The notes: generated by a model not told the origin, from the sequence alone. Counted from the stretch's first letter, positions 12,365-61,300 are shown. The stretch: DNA of 64,000 bases from Elgaria multicarinata webbii (GCF_023053635.1 NC_086188.1:632501-696500), one strand, 5' to 3'. Numbers and translations: made by a program.

Positions 12365-12520
12365 TGGTAGCATAGTGGCTAAAAGGCTGAGCTAGGGGTC
12401 AAGAAGTCTCTGGCCTGAATTTCACCTCTGCCATGAACTCACCACGTGGCCTGAGATAAGCAACTCGCTTTCCAGAGCAGCCCATCCCACGGACTGCCTT
12501 ACAGGGCTGCGGGCAGGAAC
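12365..12520 (+). repeat. MIR/CORE-SINE, forward
   Basis: The head 'gtagcatagtggctaaaagg' with 'cctctgccatgaactcacc' and 'ggcctgagataagcaactc' is in MIR/CORE-SINE order. It ends near 'ccttacagggctgc'. Confidence 0.65.
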
Positions 12521-13904
12521 AGGACAGGGTTGCAGAACCTTGGGCCGAGGGGCTGTGTCTGGCCCACCTGGGCCCCCCCCTGGCCAGGCCACCACTGGAA
12601 TGCAGCCCCCCCCTTCCTGAGCTACTCCAAAACTGAGTTCAACCTTTGGGCTGAAAGAGGTGCAAGATAAGGTCTTTTGAACTCTTGAAAACATTATGCA
12701 AATACTATGCATTGCTACTATAGTGCCACTTACATTGATGATGCTGTAAAAATAATGGACTGAGTGTGAGTTTTGCCAAGCAGAGAGGTGGGCACGGGAA
12801 TCTTGTGATCTTACCTGCAAAACACTCACAGATCGTGACATTCAGACATTCTCTCTGCCCTTAGGGTAAGAACATGGGACACTAGAAAGGTGGTTTCTCT
12901 CTTAATTCTAAGCACCGCTCTGAGATTTGAAAAGCGACTGCCACTGTGGCTATAGGCTGTGGCGCAGGATGGCTAAATGATTTAGTGGCTAATAAATGTT
13001 ATTTAAAGGCTCCAGGGGTACATTTTGAACTTCCCAAGTCCTATCAAACTGCCGCATGGACCTGAGAGGCAGATTCAGAGCTATTCTGCAACTCTCTCTA
13101 TGCCCAGACGGCCCTCAGGCACCCAGGGGTTGGCACTCCCTCCTTCCCACCAAATAGATTTTCTCACACTTTGGAGCCCACCCAACTTTTCCTCTCATAT
13201 CCGACTGTGGATTAAATTAGACCTTGTTTTAATTTATTTCTCCCCAACGATGTAATAAGTTGTCAGCAACCTGCCGGATGACCCTCCCTTTGAAAGCTCC
13301 GGCACTTTACTGTTGCTCCATCAGTGCAACAAATAGTGAACAAGCAAGACTAAAATCCTGCAGGCGACGGTGAGCCTTCCCATTAACCCCACGTCTGTTC
13401 AGCCCCCAGCAGCAAGAATCTCAAAGCCAAACACCCCTCCCCATAAATGTTGTGCCAGGAAACACCAGGTTCTTCAGGCAGTAAAACTATGCAAATAAGC
13501 AAGAAACCCGTATCTGAAAAAGTGTGTATAGCGCAAATCAGGAACACAAATCAGAGTCAGAAATTGCTCTGTAATGAGTGGAAACATTTTCTTACCGGTG
13601 GAGGTTCTGCAGCTCCCCGTTCAAGTCAGCCCCAAGAACCCAACTCTGTACTGTGCCTGCACCCTAGTGCAAGAAGTGCAAGGCTATAGGAGAGCAGAGC
13701 CCCGGACAGCGTGTGTGGTTTCCTTAAGGGTCTTTGTGGGTCTGATGCAGAAGGCTCTGATGCCAACAGCACTCAGCTCATAGGCAGAAAACAAAAGTTT
13801 TTGACTTCTCAGAAGCGTAACACTGGGAGGCAAAGTGGTGTCTGACACCCAACAAGTTCCTGTTCTTTATTAGGTGCGACACGGGACTGAAAGAAAAGTT
13901 TAAA

Positions 13905-15371
13905 ACGTGGAGGATTCACATGCAGACTTTATTGTCATTGTAGCTACATTAATGGAGTACACTGAATTTAAATATCAGCAGGGAAATATCAAACAGGGAA
14001 AATGCTACAGGGAAGGCTAAAACCTCATAGCTGAAACAAAGCTAGAAAAGGTTTAAAAGTTCATTTCAAGGCAAAATGTCATGTTTCTAAATGACTTCAC
14101 CACGGGTCAAGCAAAGAGAATTCTGGAGTGCCTGTGCTTAAGATTTAGCCAAGAAAACCAACACGTTTAATAAGGAGCAAGCGCTCCTGCTTCTCTGATC
14201 TTGAGGCTGGCAGGCAGTCAGGGATGCAACTTAGAAAAGTATAAAGGCACCCAAAGACCATCAGGGTTCGTATTTCAACTGGCCATACTGTTCCAGAAGG
14301 AAAGCTTTGTAATGTTCCTATACTGGAGTGAACCTTATGTGCAGAATAACAACAGAGTTACTCCGTGTCAAAAGAATTCAGCAAAATAGCCATGGTATCA
14401 CGAAGACGCAGAGATTCAGCAATCTTAATGGACTGTCTTCTAGGGGCAGATTTATTTCACACGGACCTCCCCCTCCCCCCCCCCCCCCCCACATGGCAGC
14501 TTTCTGGTCAAGCTCACCAGAGTTCACAAGGCAAATGTTACAACCTGCATCCTTGGGAAACAATCAAAATCTGGCTTGAGCTAGGACATGAAGCATCAGT
14601 GTCCCAATCTTCAGAGGCTATATAAGGAACAGACACTAAATGAACAGACACTACAGGACATCATGGTTTTTTTCAAGAAAGAATACATGTTTTACGTTAT
14701 TATAGTGCTGAGAATTCAAGGCCTTTTTCTTAAGCCTTGCTCTCGCCTTGTGGTTGTGGCCCTTGGAAGATGAACCCATGGCCATGTAGGAGTAAGGTGT
14801 TGGGTTTGTGTATGCTTGAATGTGGTGTGAGGACTACTATGCAAGCTGGTTTGGCTCTGTGGCACACTTGATCTTAGTGTCCCCTGGCTTACGAACCCAG
14901 ATATAGAAGCTGTTCCCTCAAAAAAGTCCAGGATTCAAACTCCAGTTTTTGAGACTTGGAGACAGGGTAACTTTTGCCTTTCTGGAAACAGACAGCTCAG
15001 CCTAACAGATGGCTTGGCTCCTAAACTATTTCTGACATAGCAGTGTCATCCAGAGCTCTTTCTACTGCTTAACTCATTAACCTGACCTTCAAGTGACGGA
15101 AAGGACGTTCCATTTGCAGCACCCCTAGAAGAAAGTTATTTTCCTGCTTAATCCACGGAGTGGCCAAAAGGGTCTCAGCCCAGTTCGAAAACCAACGCTG
15201 TTCTATTTAAGCCAAAACCTTTCCAGCCACCCCTTGTAGTTGAGCTGCTCAGCTCCAGCAACAGATCTAACTTGTGCAGAAAAGGTAGTAGAACTAAACC
15301 AACGTTTACCATGGAACTGCTACGGAAATACTCTCCTCTTCAGAATCACTGGGATATGAAGGCACGAGGCT
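13905..15371 (-). other. IFT81: Predicted IFT81 3' UTR
   Basis: This is the DNA after the IFT81 stop codon on the minus strand. The best poly(A) signal is AATAAA at 13,928-13,933 (minus strand, in the context GACAATAAAGTC), followed by T-rich sequence. A nearer AATAAA lies at 14,451-14,456 and would give a shorter UTR. A long homopolymer (C on the plus strand) lies at about 14,467-14,490. The extent is inferred and there is no transcript evidence. Confidence 0.5.
13928..13933 (-). terminator. Candidate IFT81 polyadenylation signal AATAAA
   Basis: A canonical hexamer on the minus strand about 1.44 kb past the stop. The downstream stretch on the minus strand is T-rich, as cleavage sites usually are. 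The alternative is the AATAAA at 14,451-14,456. Confidence 0.5.
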
Positions 15372-52450
<37,079 letters not shown>

Positions 52451-52964
52451 ACATCGCGACTGGTGGGACGGGGAAGAAACGAAAGGCGTCTACGGGGGGA
52501 GGCCCCGCCCCCGAAACCGACGCCAAGGAGACGTTGGCGGCGCGAGCGTAGGGCTGCGCCTGCGCGGTGCGAGGAGGCGGGAAGCCGGAGCGGGGCTGGC
52601 TGGGTCTCCCCCTCCCCCTCCTGGGCGGCGCTGGGTTTGCGCCTCTGAGGGAAGGCGGCTGCTCGGCCGGTCCTGCCTGACAGGGATTCCTGCCAAAACC
52701 GAGGAGGGGGACGGGGCGAGCGTTGAGTTTCGTCCCCCCTCAAAAAACCTAACTGCCAGTATTTAGTTGAGGCTAATTGTAGCAATGGCACCAAGTAACA
52801 CTTGGCCCTTTAATAATAATCACAAAAATGTTCGTAACGGCCACAAAATAAACCATGAGGGCGGCTTGGAGGGTGCGGGATTGAGGCCCGTAGGCCTGGC
52901 TTCAGTGCCAATCTGCCTTGAGGCCCGTTCATTCCAATGGGTCTACTCTGAAGCATTTTATGTA

Positions 52965-53235
52965 TTTAAAGCATTTGTTCAAAACATATCACTAGGATCT
53001 CAGGGCGGCGTACAGCGTAGGACTGGCGTTGCTTGCAGCCCCATAGACCTGATGGACTTCTTGGCTCAATTCCACCTCAGTGTTGTATTCAGGGTTTTGC
53101 CCTCGCCCATTTATATCCTCACAAGTCCTTGAGGTAGATCAGGCTGAGAGATCGCAAGTGGCCCAATTTAGTGGCTGAGAGATTTGAACTCCGGCTGTAG
53201 CCCCGCGCTCCAACCACTAGCCACGCCTGTCCTCA
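52965..53235 (-). repeat. MIR/CORE-SINE, reverse
   Basis: 'atctcagggcggcgtacagc', 'tcctcacaagtccttgaggt', 'agatcaggctgagagatcgc' and 'gagatttgaactccggctgt' with 'ctccaaccactagcc' are in inverted CORE-SINE order. Confidence 0.75.
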
Positions 53236-53259
53236 CACTACACTCACACTGAGATAGAC

Positions 53260-53642
53260 AGATTGAAATCTACGTCAACAGTACAAGCGCTGCACTTGAC
53301 GGAACTCACTACCACAAGATGTGGTGATGGCCACTGGGTGAGATGGCTTTTTAAACCAGGATTAGACAAATACATGGCTGTGAAGAAGGGCTACTGGTCG
53401 CGACAGAGCCTCTTGTTTGGGGCGGGGGATAGGCCACCTCCAAATGCCAGGTGCAGGGAACGCTACTGTTTGAGTTTCCGGTTGCTGGAAAACCACAGTG
53501 GTGGGGCTGGGGCTGCTGCTGTGCCCCTGTCCTGCTTGTGGGCTTTCCCCTTCAGGCCTCTGGTCAGCCACCGTGGAAGCAGAATACTGGACTAGCGAGG
53601 CCTGTGGTCCGATCCAGCAGCACCTGTCTTCCGTTTTCGAAT
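53260..53642 (+). repeat. CR1-type LINE 3' end
   Basis: 'cggaactcactaccacaaga', 'tgtggtgatggccactggg', 'ggattagacaaatacatggc', 'tgcccctgtcctgcttgtgg' and 'tggtccgatccagcagcacc' give the longest uninterrupted copy of this end. It stops without clear octamers. Confidence 0.8.
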
Positions 53643-53702
53643 GCCCGTGCCCACCCCTTCGCCGTGGGAATTCAGGGCTTCTCTACATTAAGAGCCTCGT
53701 AT

Positions 53703-54024
53703 GGCACAGAGCGGTAAAGCAGCAGTTTCTGCAGCTGAAACTCTCCCCACGGCCTGAGTTCGATCCCAGCGGAAGCTGGTTTCAGGCAGCCGGCTTGGGT
53801 CGACTCAGCCTTCCATCCTCCCGAGGTTGGTAAAATTAGTACCCAGTTAGCTGGGGGAAAGGTAATAACGGCCGGGGGAAGACAATGGGTTCTGGGGGAA
53901 AGGTAATAACGGCCGGGGAAGGCAACAGCAAACCACCCCGCTATAAGGCCTGCCAAGAGGCGTCCCTCCAAGAGTCAGTAATGACTCAGTGCTTGCACGA
54001 GAGGTTCCTTTCCTTTTTCCTACA
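53703..54024 (+). repeat. Sauria-type SINE with internal tandem duplication
   Basis: The tRNA-like head 'ggcacagagcggtaaagcag' with B box 'gagttcgatcccagc' is followed by 'ggttggtaaaattagtaccc' and 'gcaacagcaaaccaccccg'. The Bov-B-like tail 'gtcagtaatgactcagtgct' ends in a CCTTTCCTTT run. A block starting 'tgggggaaaggtaataacgg' occurs twice (about 53,850 and 53,896). Sauria SINEs are known from squamates, which is the best taxonomic clue here. Confidence 0.8.
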
Positions 54025-54049
54025 TTAAGCAAATGATAAAATGGCAGAT

Positions 54050-54185
54050 TCCCACTTGAAAACCACGGGAGAGGCATTGGAGGTTGAGGGTTACGATGAT
54101 ATGAAAAGGACCTGCAAACTTTCATGAGTAAACCATTTCCAGTGCACAATAAACGCCTCCTGTGGAGACAGCCTCGGGATGTGAA
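54050..54185. repeat. Unclassified dispersed repeat (pair with 45,440-45,545)
   Basis: 'gatgatatgaaaaggacctg' and 'cagtgcacaataaacgcctc' match the other copy. I cannot name the class. Confidence 0.5.
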
Positions 54186-54552
54186 TGAGCTCAGCCACTG
54201 ATACAAAGCAAGTCAGGCACTCAGCACCATTCTGTAAGTATAACATACTTATCGCTGGGCAACTTTCCCCAAGGAGAGCATCTACCTAACACAGCTGACT
54301 CCAAGGGAAAAGTGATGGATTTCCTCACCTAGATGCAAAGCCCAAACACCTTGAAGGCTGAACTGGGATGTGTGGCTGATGATGTGATCCAATTGATTTG
54401 CATCTTGGGTGTGAGAACAGTCATTTGTTCCATGGTGGTGGAGCAGCAACCTGACTTCTTGTATTCTGCATGCCGCCGCCGCCACCACCATTGTTATTAT
54501 AGTAACGCCTTCAGGAATTGTTGGACATTGTAATACAGATGCAGTAATACAC

Positions 54553-54618
54553 CTAGTAGGGCGTATTCCTGTTCGAACACACTAGGACTTACTTCTGAGT
54601 AAGCCCCCTTGAATACGA
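54553..54618. repeat. Family B palindromic repeat
   Basis: 'actaggacttacttctgagt' and 'aagcccccttgaatacga' match the family. A further 'acttctgagtaagcattgca' is at 54,766-54,786. Confidence 0.5.
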
Positions 54619-54629
54619 CAGCACAAGGC

Positions 54630-54757
54630 TGGGGAACCTGTAGACGTTGTTGAACTACAGTGCCTATCATCTCTCACCATTGCCTAGGCTGGATGAGGCT
54701 GATGGGAATTTGAGTCCGACAGCATCTGGAGGGCCAGGCTTTCCTCATCCCTGCACT
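54630..54757. mobile_element. Palindromic MITE-like element, family A
   Basis: 'ggctggggaacctgtagac' on the left and 'catctggagggccaggctt' on the right, with 'gttgaactacagtgcctatc' against 'gatgggaatttgagtccgac'. Confidence 0.65.
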
Positions 54758-55206
54758 AGCACATACTTCTGAGTAAGCATTGCACTGGCAGTCTGCCATT
54801 ATGGTGGTCCACGTGTCTCCCCAACATGCTAATAGTCTGCCAATATATTTTATTATTTGATGCCCAATCAAACAGCATCCCAGGGATGTCCTCTCTGAAA
54901 TCTGCCTTTGTATAATACACTGTGGGCTATCATGGGTGATAGTTTTGTCAGCTGATCCCGGGGACAAGAAAAAGGGGTTATTTTTGTTTTATTTGTTGTA
55001 TGCTTTCCATCAAAAGAGCAATAGCTGTGTTGTAGTTCTTGCGGCCAGTTTGATTTGTCTGCTTTTGCTCCTTCTTCCTGTGCCTTTAAGTGGCGTGCTT
55101 TGGCTGGCGGACTGGGTGTGTGACCAGAAAACAAGTAGCTGCAGTTCTGTGAGAGGCGGGGTATTTCGCTGGAGACCTTCTTCCCACCGCACCGCTCTGA
55201 TCTGTC

Positions 55207-55331
55207 ATGGCTGTGTGCTGCAGTTTGAAGAACCTGTGTGAATATGAAACTTCCAAAGTTGTGCGCATTCAGAGCGTTTACTACGGGAGCATCAAGTGGG
55301 CTATTCACACTGTCGTCTTCTTGTATGTCTG
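55207..55331 (+). CDS. P2RX7: P2RX7 exon 1, residues 1-41
   Basis: ATG at 55,207. Encodes [20 protein letters not shown], then [20 protein letters not shown] and V, covering the intracellular N-terminus and most of TM1. Donor GTAAGT with a split cysteine codon, as in human. Confidence 0.95.
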
Positions 55332-58300
55332 GTAAGTTGAAAAGGATGAGTTGAGATAAGCCAGCCTTGAAAGAAAGGCAACATGGGCAGCTGATTTTGG
55401 CTGCATCTCGGAGAGGGATTTCCACTGAAATCAAATCAATGGGACTGGTGCTTCCGGATGGTGCTTCCGGATGAGGTTCTTCCATGGGGGCACATTGCCC
55501 TGCCTCATGGGATTTCACAGGAGGTCCAGATGTTGTGGTCTTCCAATTGAAGCCCTCCTGTGTTTTCTCACTGCGTCTTCCACCCTTTTTCTTACCAGGA
55601 AAAGAAATCTGGGGAGGAAAAGACAGAATAGGTGCACAATGCCCTCGTAGAACAGTGTAACTTACTGAAAGGTTCTTCCATGGGGGCACATTTTCAAGGG
55701 ATAGCTGTGTTAAGTCCATTAGAGCAAAGAGAAAAAGAGAGAGGAGTCTTGTGACACCATAAAGACTAACAGATTTATTGTGGCATTTTTCGTGGGCTAG
55801 AACAATCAGATGGAGTGGAATTTAGTCTATTAAAGTTCCTGCCACAATCAGTACGTTCACATTTAAAGCGCCATAAGACTCCCTTTTGTGAATTAGTGTT
55901 GTGATTACATTATTTTCTTAAATAATACCGTTGTAAACTGCCCAGAGAGCTTTGGCTATTGGGAGGTATGGAAATGAAATGCAATAAATAAATAAAATTG
56001 TTTTTTCCCTGAACAATTTTTTTAAAACAAAGTGGGAAATAGTAGATTTGGAAAAGAAATTACATTGGCACTTCAATCTTAAACATATTTTAATGTATTT
56101 CCAGTAGTTTCAATGGCACAACTTCCAAGTGCTTTTTATTTATTTATTTAATTAATTATTTACAATATTTCTATACAGCTCAATATCTAAAAAAGATTCC
56201 AGAGCGGTGAACATAGGTATTAACAGTAAAAAGAAAGAAGATTAAAAAGCAAATTAAAATTGTTCAATTTAAAGTAAAGGACCAGAAGAAGAAAAAAAGT
56301 GGCTGGTCAGTTGAGGAAGGCTTCTCGAAATGGGCTTTACATTCAGGATCGTACCCTTAAACATGATCTCCTTAGGTTTATGCTTTAATGTACTGTTTGG
56401 GTTTCTTCATTATTATTTAAAACCTTTTTAACCTGTTCTTCAGCCGAGAAAGACACCCCAGAATGGCTTACAAAGAGCAATAACATTCTAAGCGTACAAT
56501 TTGGCATTTGACTAACGCGAGAAGTGTCTTCTAGACAAGCAGGGCTTTGTAAGTTTGGCACATGCCCTTTCCACCCACACATGATGAATGTTATGATCTA
56601 ACCAGCTACTCTTAAAGAGGCATTTTCAACATAATGGAGAAAAAAGTATGTTCCCATATGTTATTGGCAGATAAGTTTAAAAACAACAAATCTAAAAAAA
56701 AATGTGTGCATTGTATTTTTTAAAAGATTGGGTTTTGGTGGCCGTGGTGGTGGACTATGATGATAATGCAGTGGAGATTAGATCTCCTGTAGCTGTACGG
56801 ACCAGGTAGAAGAAGTCTTTCAACAGCTAGAGCTGCCGTCAAAGGCACAGGAGCAGGCCAGCAGGCCTTCTTATTCCAATCAGTTGGCAACCCAGCCATA
56901 GATGCAGCAGGTATCCCAGAGGGATCTCTCGCTTTCTCCAAGCCCCAGTTCTTCCATTTGTGAAATGAGTACGAAAAGGGAACCCCGCAAAGGCCAAGCC
57001 CTTTCCACTGTGTCTCTTCAGCATCGTGCTTATCGCTGATAGACGCTACCAGAAGAAGGACTCCGTCATCAGCTCAGTGCACACGAAAGTGAAAGGGGTG
57101 TCTCAGACGGACATGAGGATCTGGGACACGGCAGAATACACAATCCCCATGCAGGTGAGTCTCCACTTGAAGTGTGCTGGCTAGCTGGCTCCCAGGGATT
57201 TGGGAGGCTGCTCTTCAGGGTCAAGAGAACTAGTAATAAGAAAAGCCCTGCTGGACCAAACCGAGAGCCCATCTAGACCAGTCTTGTGCCTCTCACAGTG
57301 GCTAAGGGATGCCTCTGAGAAGGCTCTGTTTCTTTTCTGGAGGCTTCACTGATGGGTCCTTGGGCCTCCCTCAACCCAAGGGCCCCTCAATGCCCACTTC
57401 CATCTGTGGGCCCAGAACCAGCCTTTTAAGAGGCCTACCAAGATGGTCAGCCCAAGACACTTTGCTGTGCCTGATTCCACATTCAGAAAAGCCCATCCGT
57501 ATGGCAATTAAATCTTTCTTCTATGCTGGCAATGGGATGATCCTGGTCCTAAATCAGGTTCTAGCCCACTGTGGGTTTTGATTTATCTTTTTTGAAATGG
57601 ATGGCAATCTATGATTTTTAAGAGATCAGTCAGAATCTTGTTTTCCAATTCATTGACAGAGTTAATCCCCCTTTTCACTCTTTTTTCACTCTTTTCTTTT
57701 TCCTATTTGTGTAGGGAATAGATTCCTTTTTTGTGGTAACGAATATCATCCTGACAGAAAACCAAATCCAGGGACTTTGCCCTGAGGTAAATGCTGTTTG
57801 TAAGTGATTCTATAATTGCACGGGTGCGGGGGACTTATTCTTTAATCAACAGCAGAAGACTTTTTAAAATTATTGTCTCGTTGCTATGGTGACCTCAACA
57901 TTGTGGGTGCTGATGTCTTTCCCACCTGTTTGACCTCATTGGGTAAAAAAAGGAAACTTGTAACAACTAGTCCAGACATTTTTCCTTGCAGTCTTTGTTC
58001 AGTTTGAATCTGCTGTCAGTTGGCAAGAGACATTCCAGGCTGTGTTTCAGTCCACATGTCTATAAGTCTGCTGTGCAACAATGCAGTCTGGTAACTGCTG
58101 CAGAAGACTTCAGCATCCAAAGAAGCACTGCTTTCATTTAAAAAAAAGGATGGGGGGGGGGGGAGAAACCAAGTTCCCAGTTGTGTTGAGAAGACCCGTT
58201 TGAGAGGGTGTGGTGCCTTGCCCTCTTAGCTGTGTTGCTGCCTGCTCTATAGCTCTTCTATCCTCAGTCGCCATATCTTTCTCTCTCTGCCAGTCTCTCT

Positions 58301-61300
58301 GTACACTCAGTCTTCATCTGGCTCTTTCAGGTTTTCTCCTCTCATAGATTTCCCCCCGCTAATTTTTTTTTGTACTTCTTCAAATCTTTATGTTCCCTCA
58401 GTCCTGCCGATAACTTCCCCCTTGTATGGGGGTGGTGCCATTTTGCTTACATAAGCAATGGTACTCACAGCCAGAACCTCAAGTAGAAGGTAAGTGGAGG
58501 CAGATAAGCGTTCCTGCCAGCTTGTACCCATAGCTTCACTGACCTCCAGTTAGAAACTGTCACCCCCCGCCCCAGTTCCAACTGCTGTTTCTCTCTCATT
58601 CACTCTGCTTTGCTCCCTCCCTCTCAGCTGGTTTGTGTGTCACTTTCTTCAAAAACACAAAGAGAGCCATAAAGATCAGGGGGCCCTCTCCTAAGTGTTA
58701 GCTCGCACTGATGAAACATCCAGCAACCATCCTGGAGTATTAACTAGAAAAAATCACCCTAATGAAGGAATGGATACTCCAGTAACTAAAAATACTATCA
58801 GTGCACAGTCCATTGCAAAGAAGTCAGGTGTAGACTGAAAGCTGAACATTATGTATTGCAAGATATTGAAGTACATATTGTATATTTATTTTACCTTCAG
58901 TTCCCCATTGCCAAAGCTGTTTGCTCTACTGACAGAAGCTGTATGAAAGGTCGTACGGACCCCCAGAGTAATGGTAGGTGGATTTCTTATTTTTAACACA
59001 CTTCAGAAGCCTTCTGCAAAGTGATTTAGGGTGCAAAACTATGCAAGTTTAGACAAAAAGAGTCCTGCAGCTTCCCCAGCATGACTGGATGAGGAATGCT
59101 GGAAGCTGTATGATTTTTCTGTCTATAATTGCATAGGATCGAGTCCTTAAGCTTTCTTCTTCCGTTGTATCACTGAGCAAGTCTGCTCTGGAACTGCAGT
59201 GGCCATAATGATCCAAATAGAAGTTTGTTATTGATTAATTACATGGTGCGATCACATTTTAGTTTTATAATCGCTAAAAAAAAACACCTCAGGAATCGAA
59301 CTCCAGGACAAGTCAGGGCTATTGGTTCAAGTGTGAGCTGCTCAAATCATTTGTCATGCATTCAGGTATGAAATTCCTTTAAGGCAGGTATTTTCACATT
59401 GGGGTCTTCCTATGTTGATGAGGTTACTGCCTCATTACTTATGTTTAATAAATTAATTTTATTTATTTATTTATTTATTACATTTTTATACCGCCCAATA
59501 GCCGAAGCTCTCTGGGCGGTTCACAAAAATTAAAACCATAATAAAACAACCAACAGGTTAAAAGCACAAATTAAACTATGTTTAATAAATTGCACAGTCA
59601 CATATTTTTAAAATTATTGGTTGTGCAGCTAACCTTCCTGTGTTTTACGTATTGCTTTACTGAAAGCACTGGCTGTCAATCTGGCAATCAACCAGAACAC
59701 ACGTTGGTTCCAATTTGGCTTATGGGCCTGGTTTGCACGTAACAAGAAGCCACCTTGGGTGAGTTTCCCCGTGGGGTTTTGTAGTGCGGCGGCAGCCATC
59801 GTGAATATTTGGGGTGCAACGGGGGCATGCTGTAGCTTATCGTTACTTGAGAACCCAGGGAGGGTGGGCTGTTGGGCTGATTAGAGAGCTCGCATGTAAT
59901 GAGACACTATGGTACACCCACACCGTACCCCAACATTCAAAATGGCAGCCACAGCTGCAGCAAGAAGCCCTACGGGGAAATTCACTCTCGGGGGCTTCTC
60001 GTTATGTGCCACAGATTATCATTTTGGGTGGGGTGGGGGGAACCCAGCCTCAGGATGATGTCCCTTGAATGAAACTTGATTTCTCTTCTCTACAGGAATT
60101 CAGACAGGCAAATGTGTGAAGTACAACACCACTATCAAAACATGTGAGGTCGCAGCTTGGTGCCCTGTGGAATCAGTTAAAAGCGCTCCAGTGTAAGGTG
60201 TTTTTCATAGTTGTCTTCGTTGTCTTTGTAGTTGCCTTAACTATGTAACTCGACATAATACTTTGCGGTTCTGAGAAAGGGGACTGTAGTCCTTGAAGGC
60301 TGATGCCATAAGTGTGTAAATCTTTAAGGTCCTGCAAGACTCTTTGTTGTATATTCTTCATCCTAATCTCTGATGGCATCTCCTTCCTGGTGATCATGAT
60401 GATAAAGTCACTGAAATAGATTTACTGTGCTAGAAACAGCTTATGAGTCTCATTCCCAGATATAGATATAGGGGTGGGGGTGTTCCGGTCCATTCAGCTT
60501 TAAACTGACAGATTTCCTGCTAATACTGGAATCCAACCAAAAAGTCTCCCAGAGAGGCTTTACAAAGTTAAGAAAGGCAGTCCCTGGATTCAGGCTTACA
60601 ATGCCAAAAGGCAGAAGACAAAAGGAAAGGAGGAAAAAAGCAAATCCAGGCACTTGATTCTTAGTTGCAATGTTCAGCCGGTCATGGAGTTGGAAGAACT
60701 GCTGCTGTTGCTTCCTCTGAAGTCTCCAGCAGTGGCAGAAGGGAGTGGGGTTCCCAAGAGTGGGGTTCCCATGGGGAGCTGTGTATCCAGGCATGACGGA
60801 GGGGGAAATGGGCTCCCAAGCCAGGCAGGAGTCGACCCTGTTTGAAATCTTTCGTCCATGCCTTGGTTCTTCTTTTAGGCCTGCCGTTCTGAGGAGTGCG
60901 GAAAACTTCACTGTGCTTATAAAGAACAATGTTCATTTTCCGAAATTTAATTATACAAAGTAAGTAAAAAAGCATGTTTCAGCTCTTTACAGGTGACAGC
61001 CCCTTCCTCCCTGTTCTTGTTAAATCAGTCTCTGTCACTATTTTGGGGAGATGTTGGGGGTGATTTTTTAAACTGGTGTGTGTGAGTTGCTAGAGTCATC
61101 TCCCTGATTTGTTTAACTGATCAGAATTTGTCTTAAACCACACTCTGGTTTCAAAGTAACGAAAAGCCAGCTTTCCCTGGGAAGTGAAACAGAACTTGGC
61201 AAGATTCCTCTTCCCGGCCACTTGGTAGACACAGAGGGGAGGGCTTATGAGCCTGAGGGTCATGCACATAGCAGTAAATCTTGGCTTAGCGTAATGTGCA

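Larger units (their letters stand above)
1..13900. other. Intergenic region downstream of IFT81, repeats only
   Basis: I found no exon of a recognisable protein in this stretch on either strand. The open frames are short, lack family motifs and often overlap repeats. It holds L2-type tails, a CR1 3' end, a Penelope-like fossil, CORE-SINE and tRNA-SINE copies, palindromic elements and microsatellites, listed separately. In human the gene beyond the IFT81 5' side is not this one; ATP2A2 follows the IFT81 3' end, so its promoter might lie further left, but no ATP2A2 exon was recognised here. Confidence 0.7.
52760..55100. other. Intergenic spacer between IFT81 and P2RX7
   Basis: About 2.3 kb between the CpG island and P2RX7 exon 1. 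It is almost filled with retroelements (CORE-SINE, CR1, Sauria SINE), an unclassified repeat at 54,050, and palindromes of families B and A. No exon was recognised. Confidence 0.65.
55332..57021. other. P2RX7 intron 1
   Basis: 1.7 kb. It holds a 23-bp direct repeat (55,474 and 55,670), a Penelope-type end, and L2-type tails at 55,926, 56,138 and 56,400. The right part (56,750-57,000) is unique. Confidence 0.55.

Noticed and set aside
1-13900. Search for ATP2A2 exons, the expected neighbour of IFT81
   Set aside because: No SERCA motif was recognised in any frame. It may lie further left or elsewhere.
14467-14490. Long C run, possible assembly artefact or functional element
   Set aside because: Plain homopolymer, as also seen near 8,895, 39,985 and 58,155. 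Nothing further supports a function.
54936-55241. 101-codon plus-strand frame with a hydrophobic segment just upstream of P2RX7
   Set aside because: It overlaps the P2RX7 start in another frame and its ATG probably lies upstream of the transcription start. The hydrophobic run is explained by T-rich DNA.
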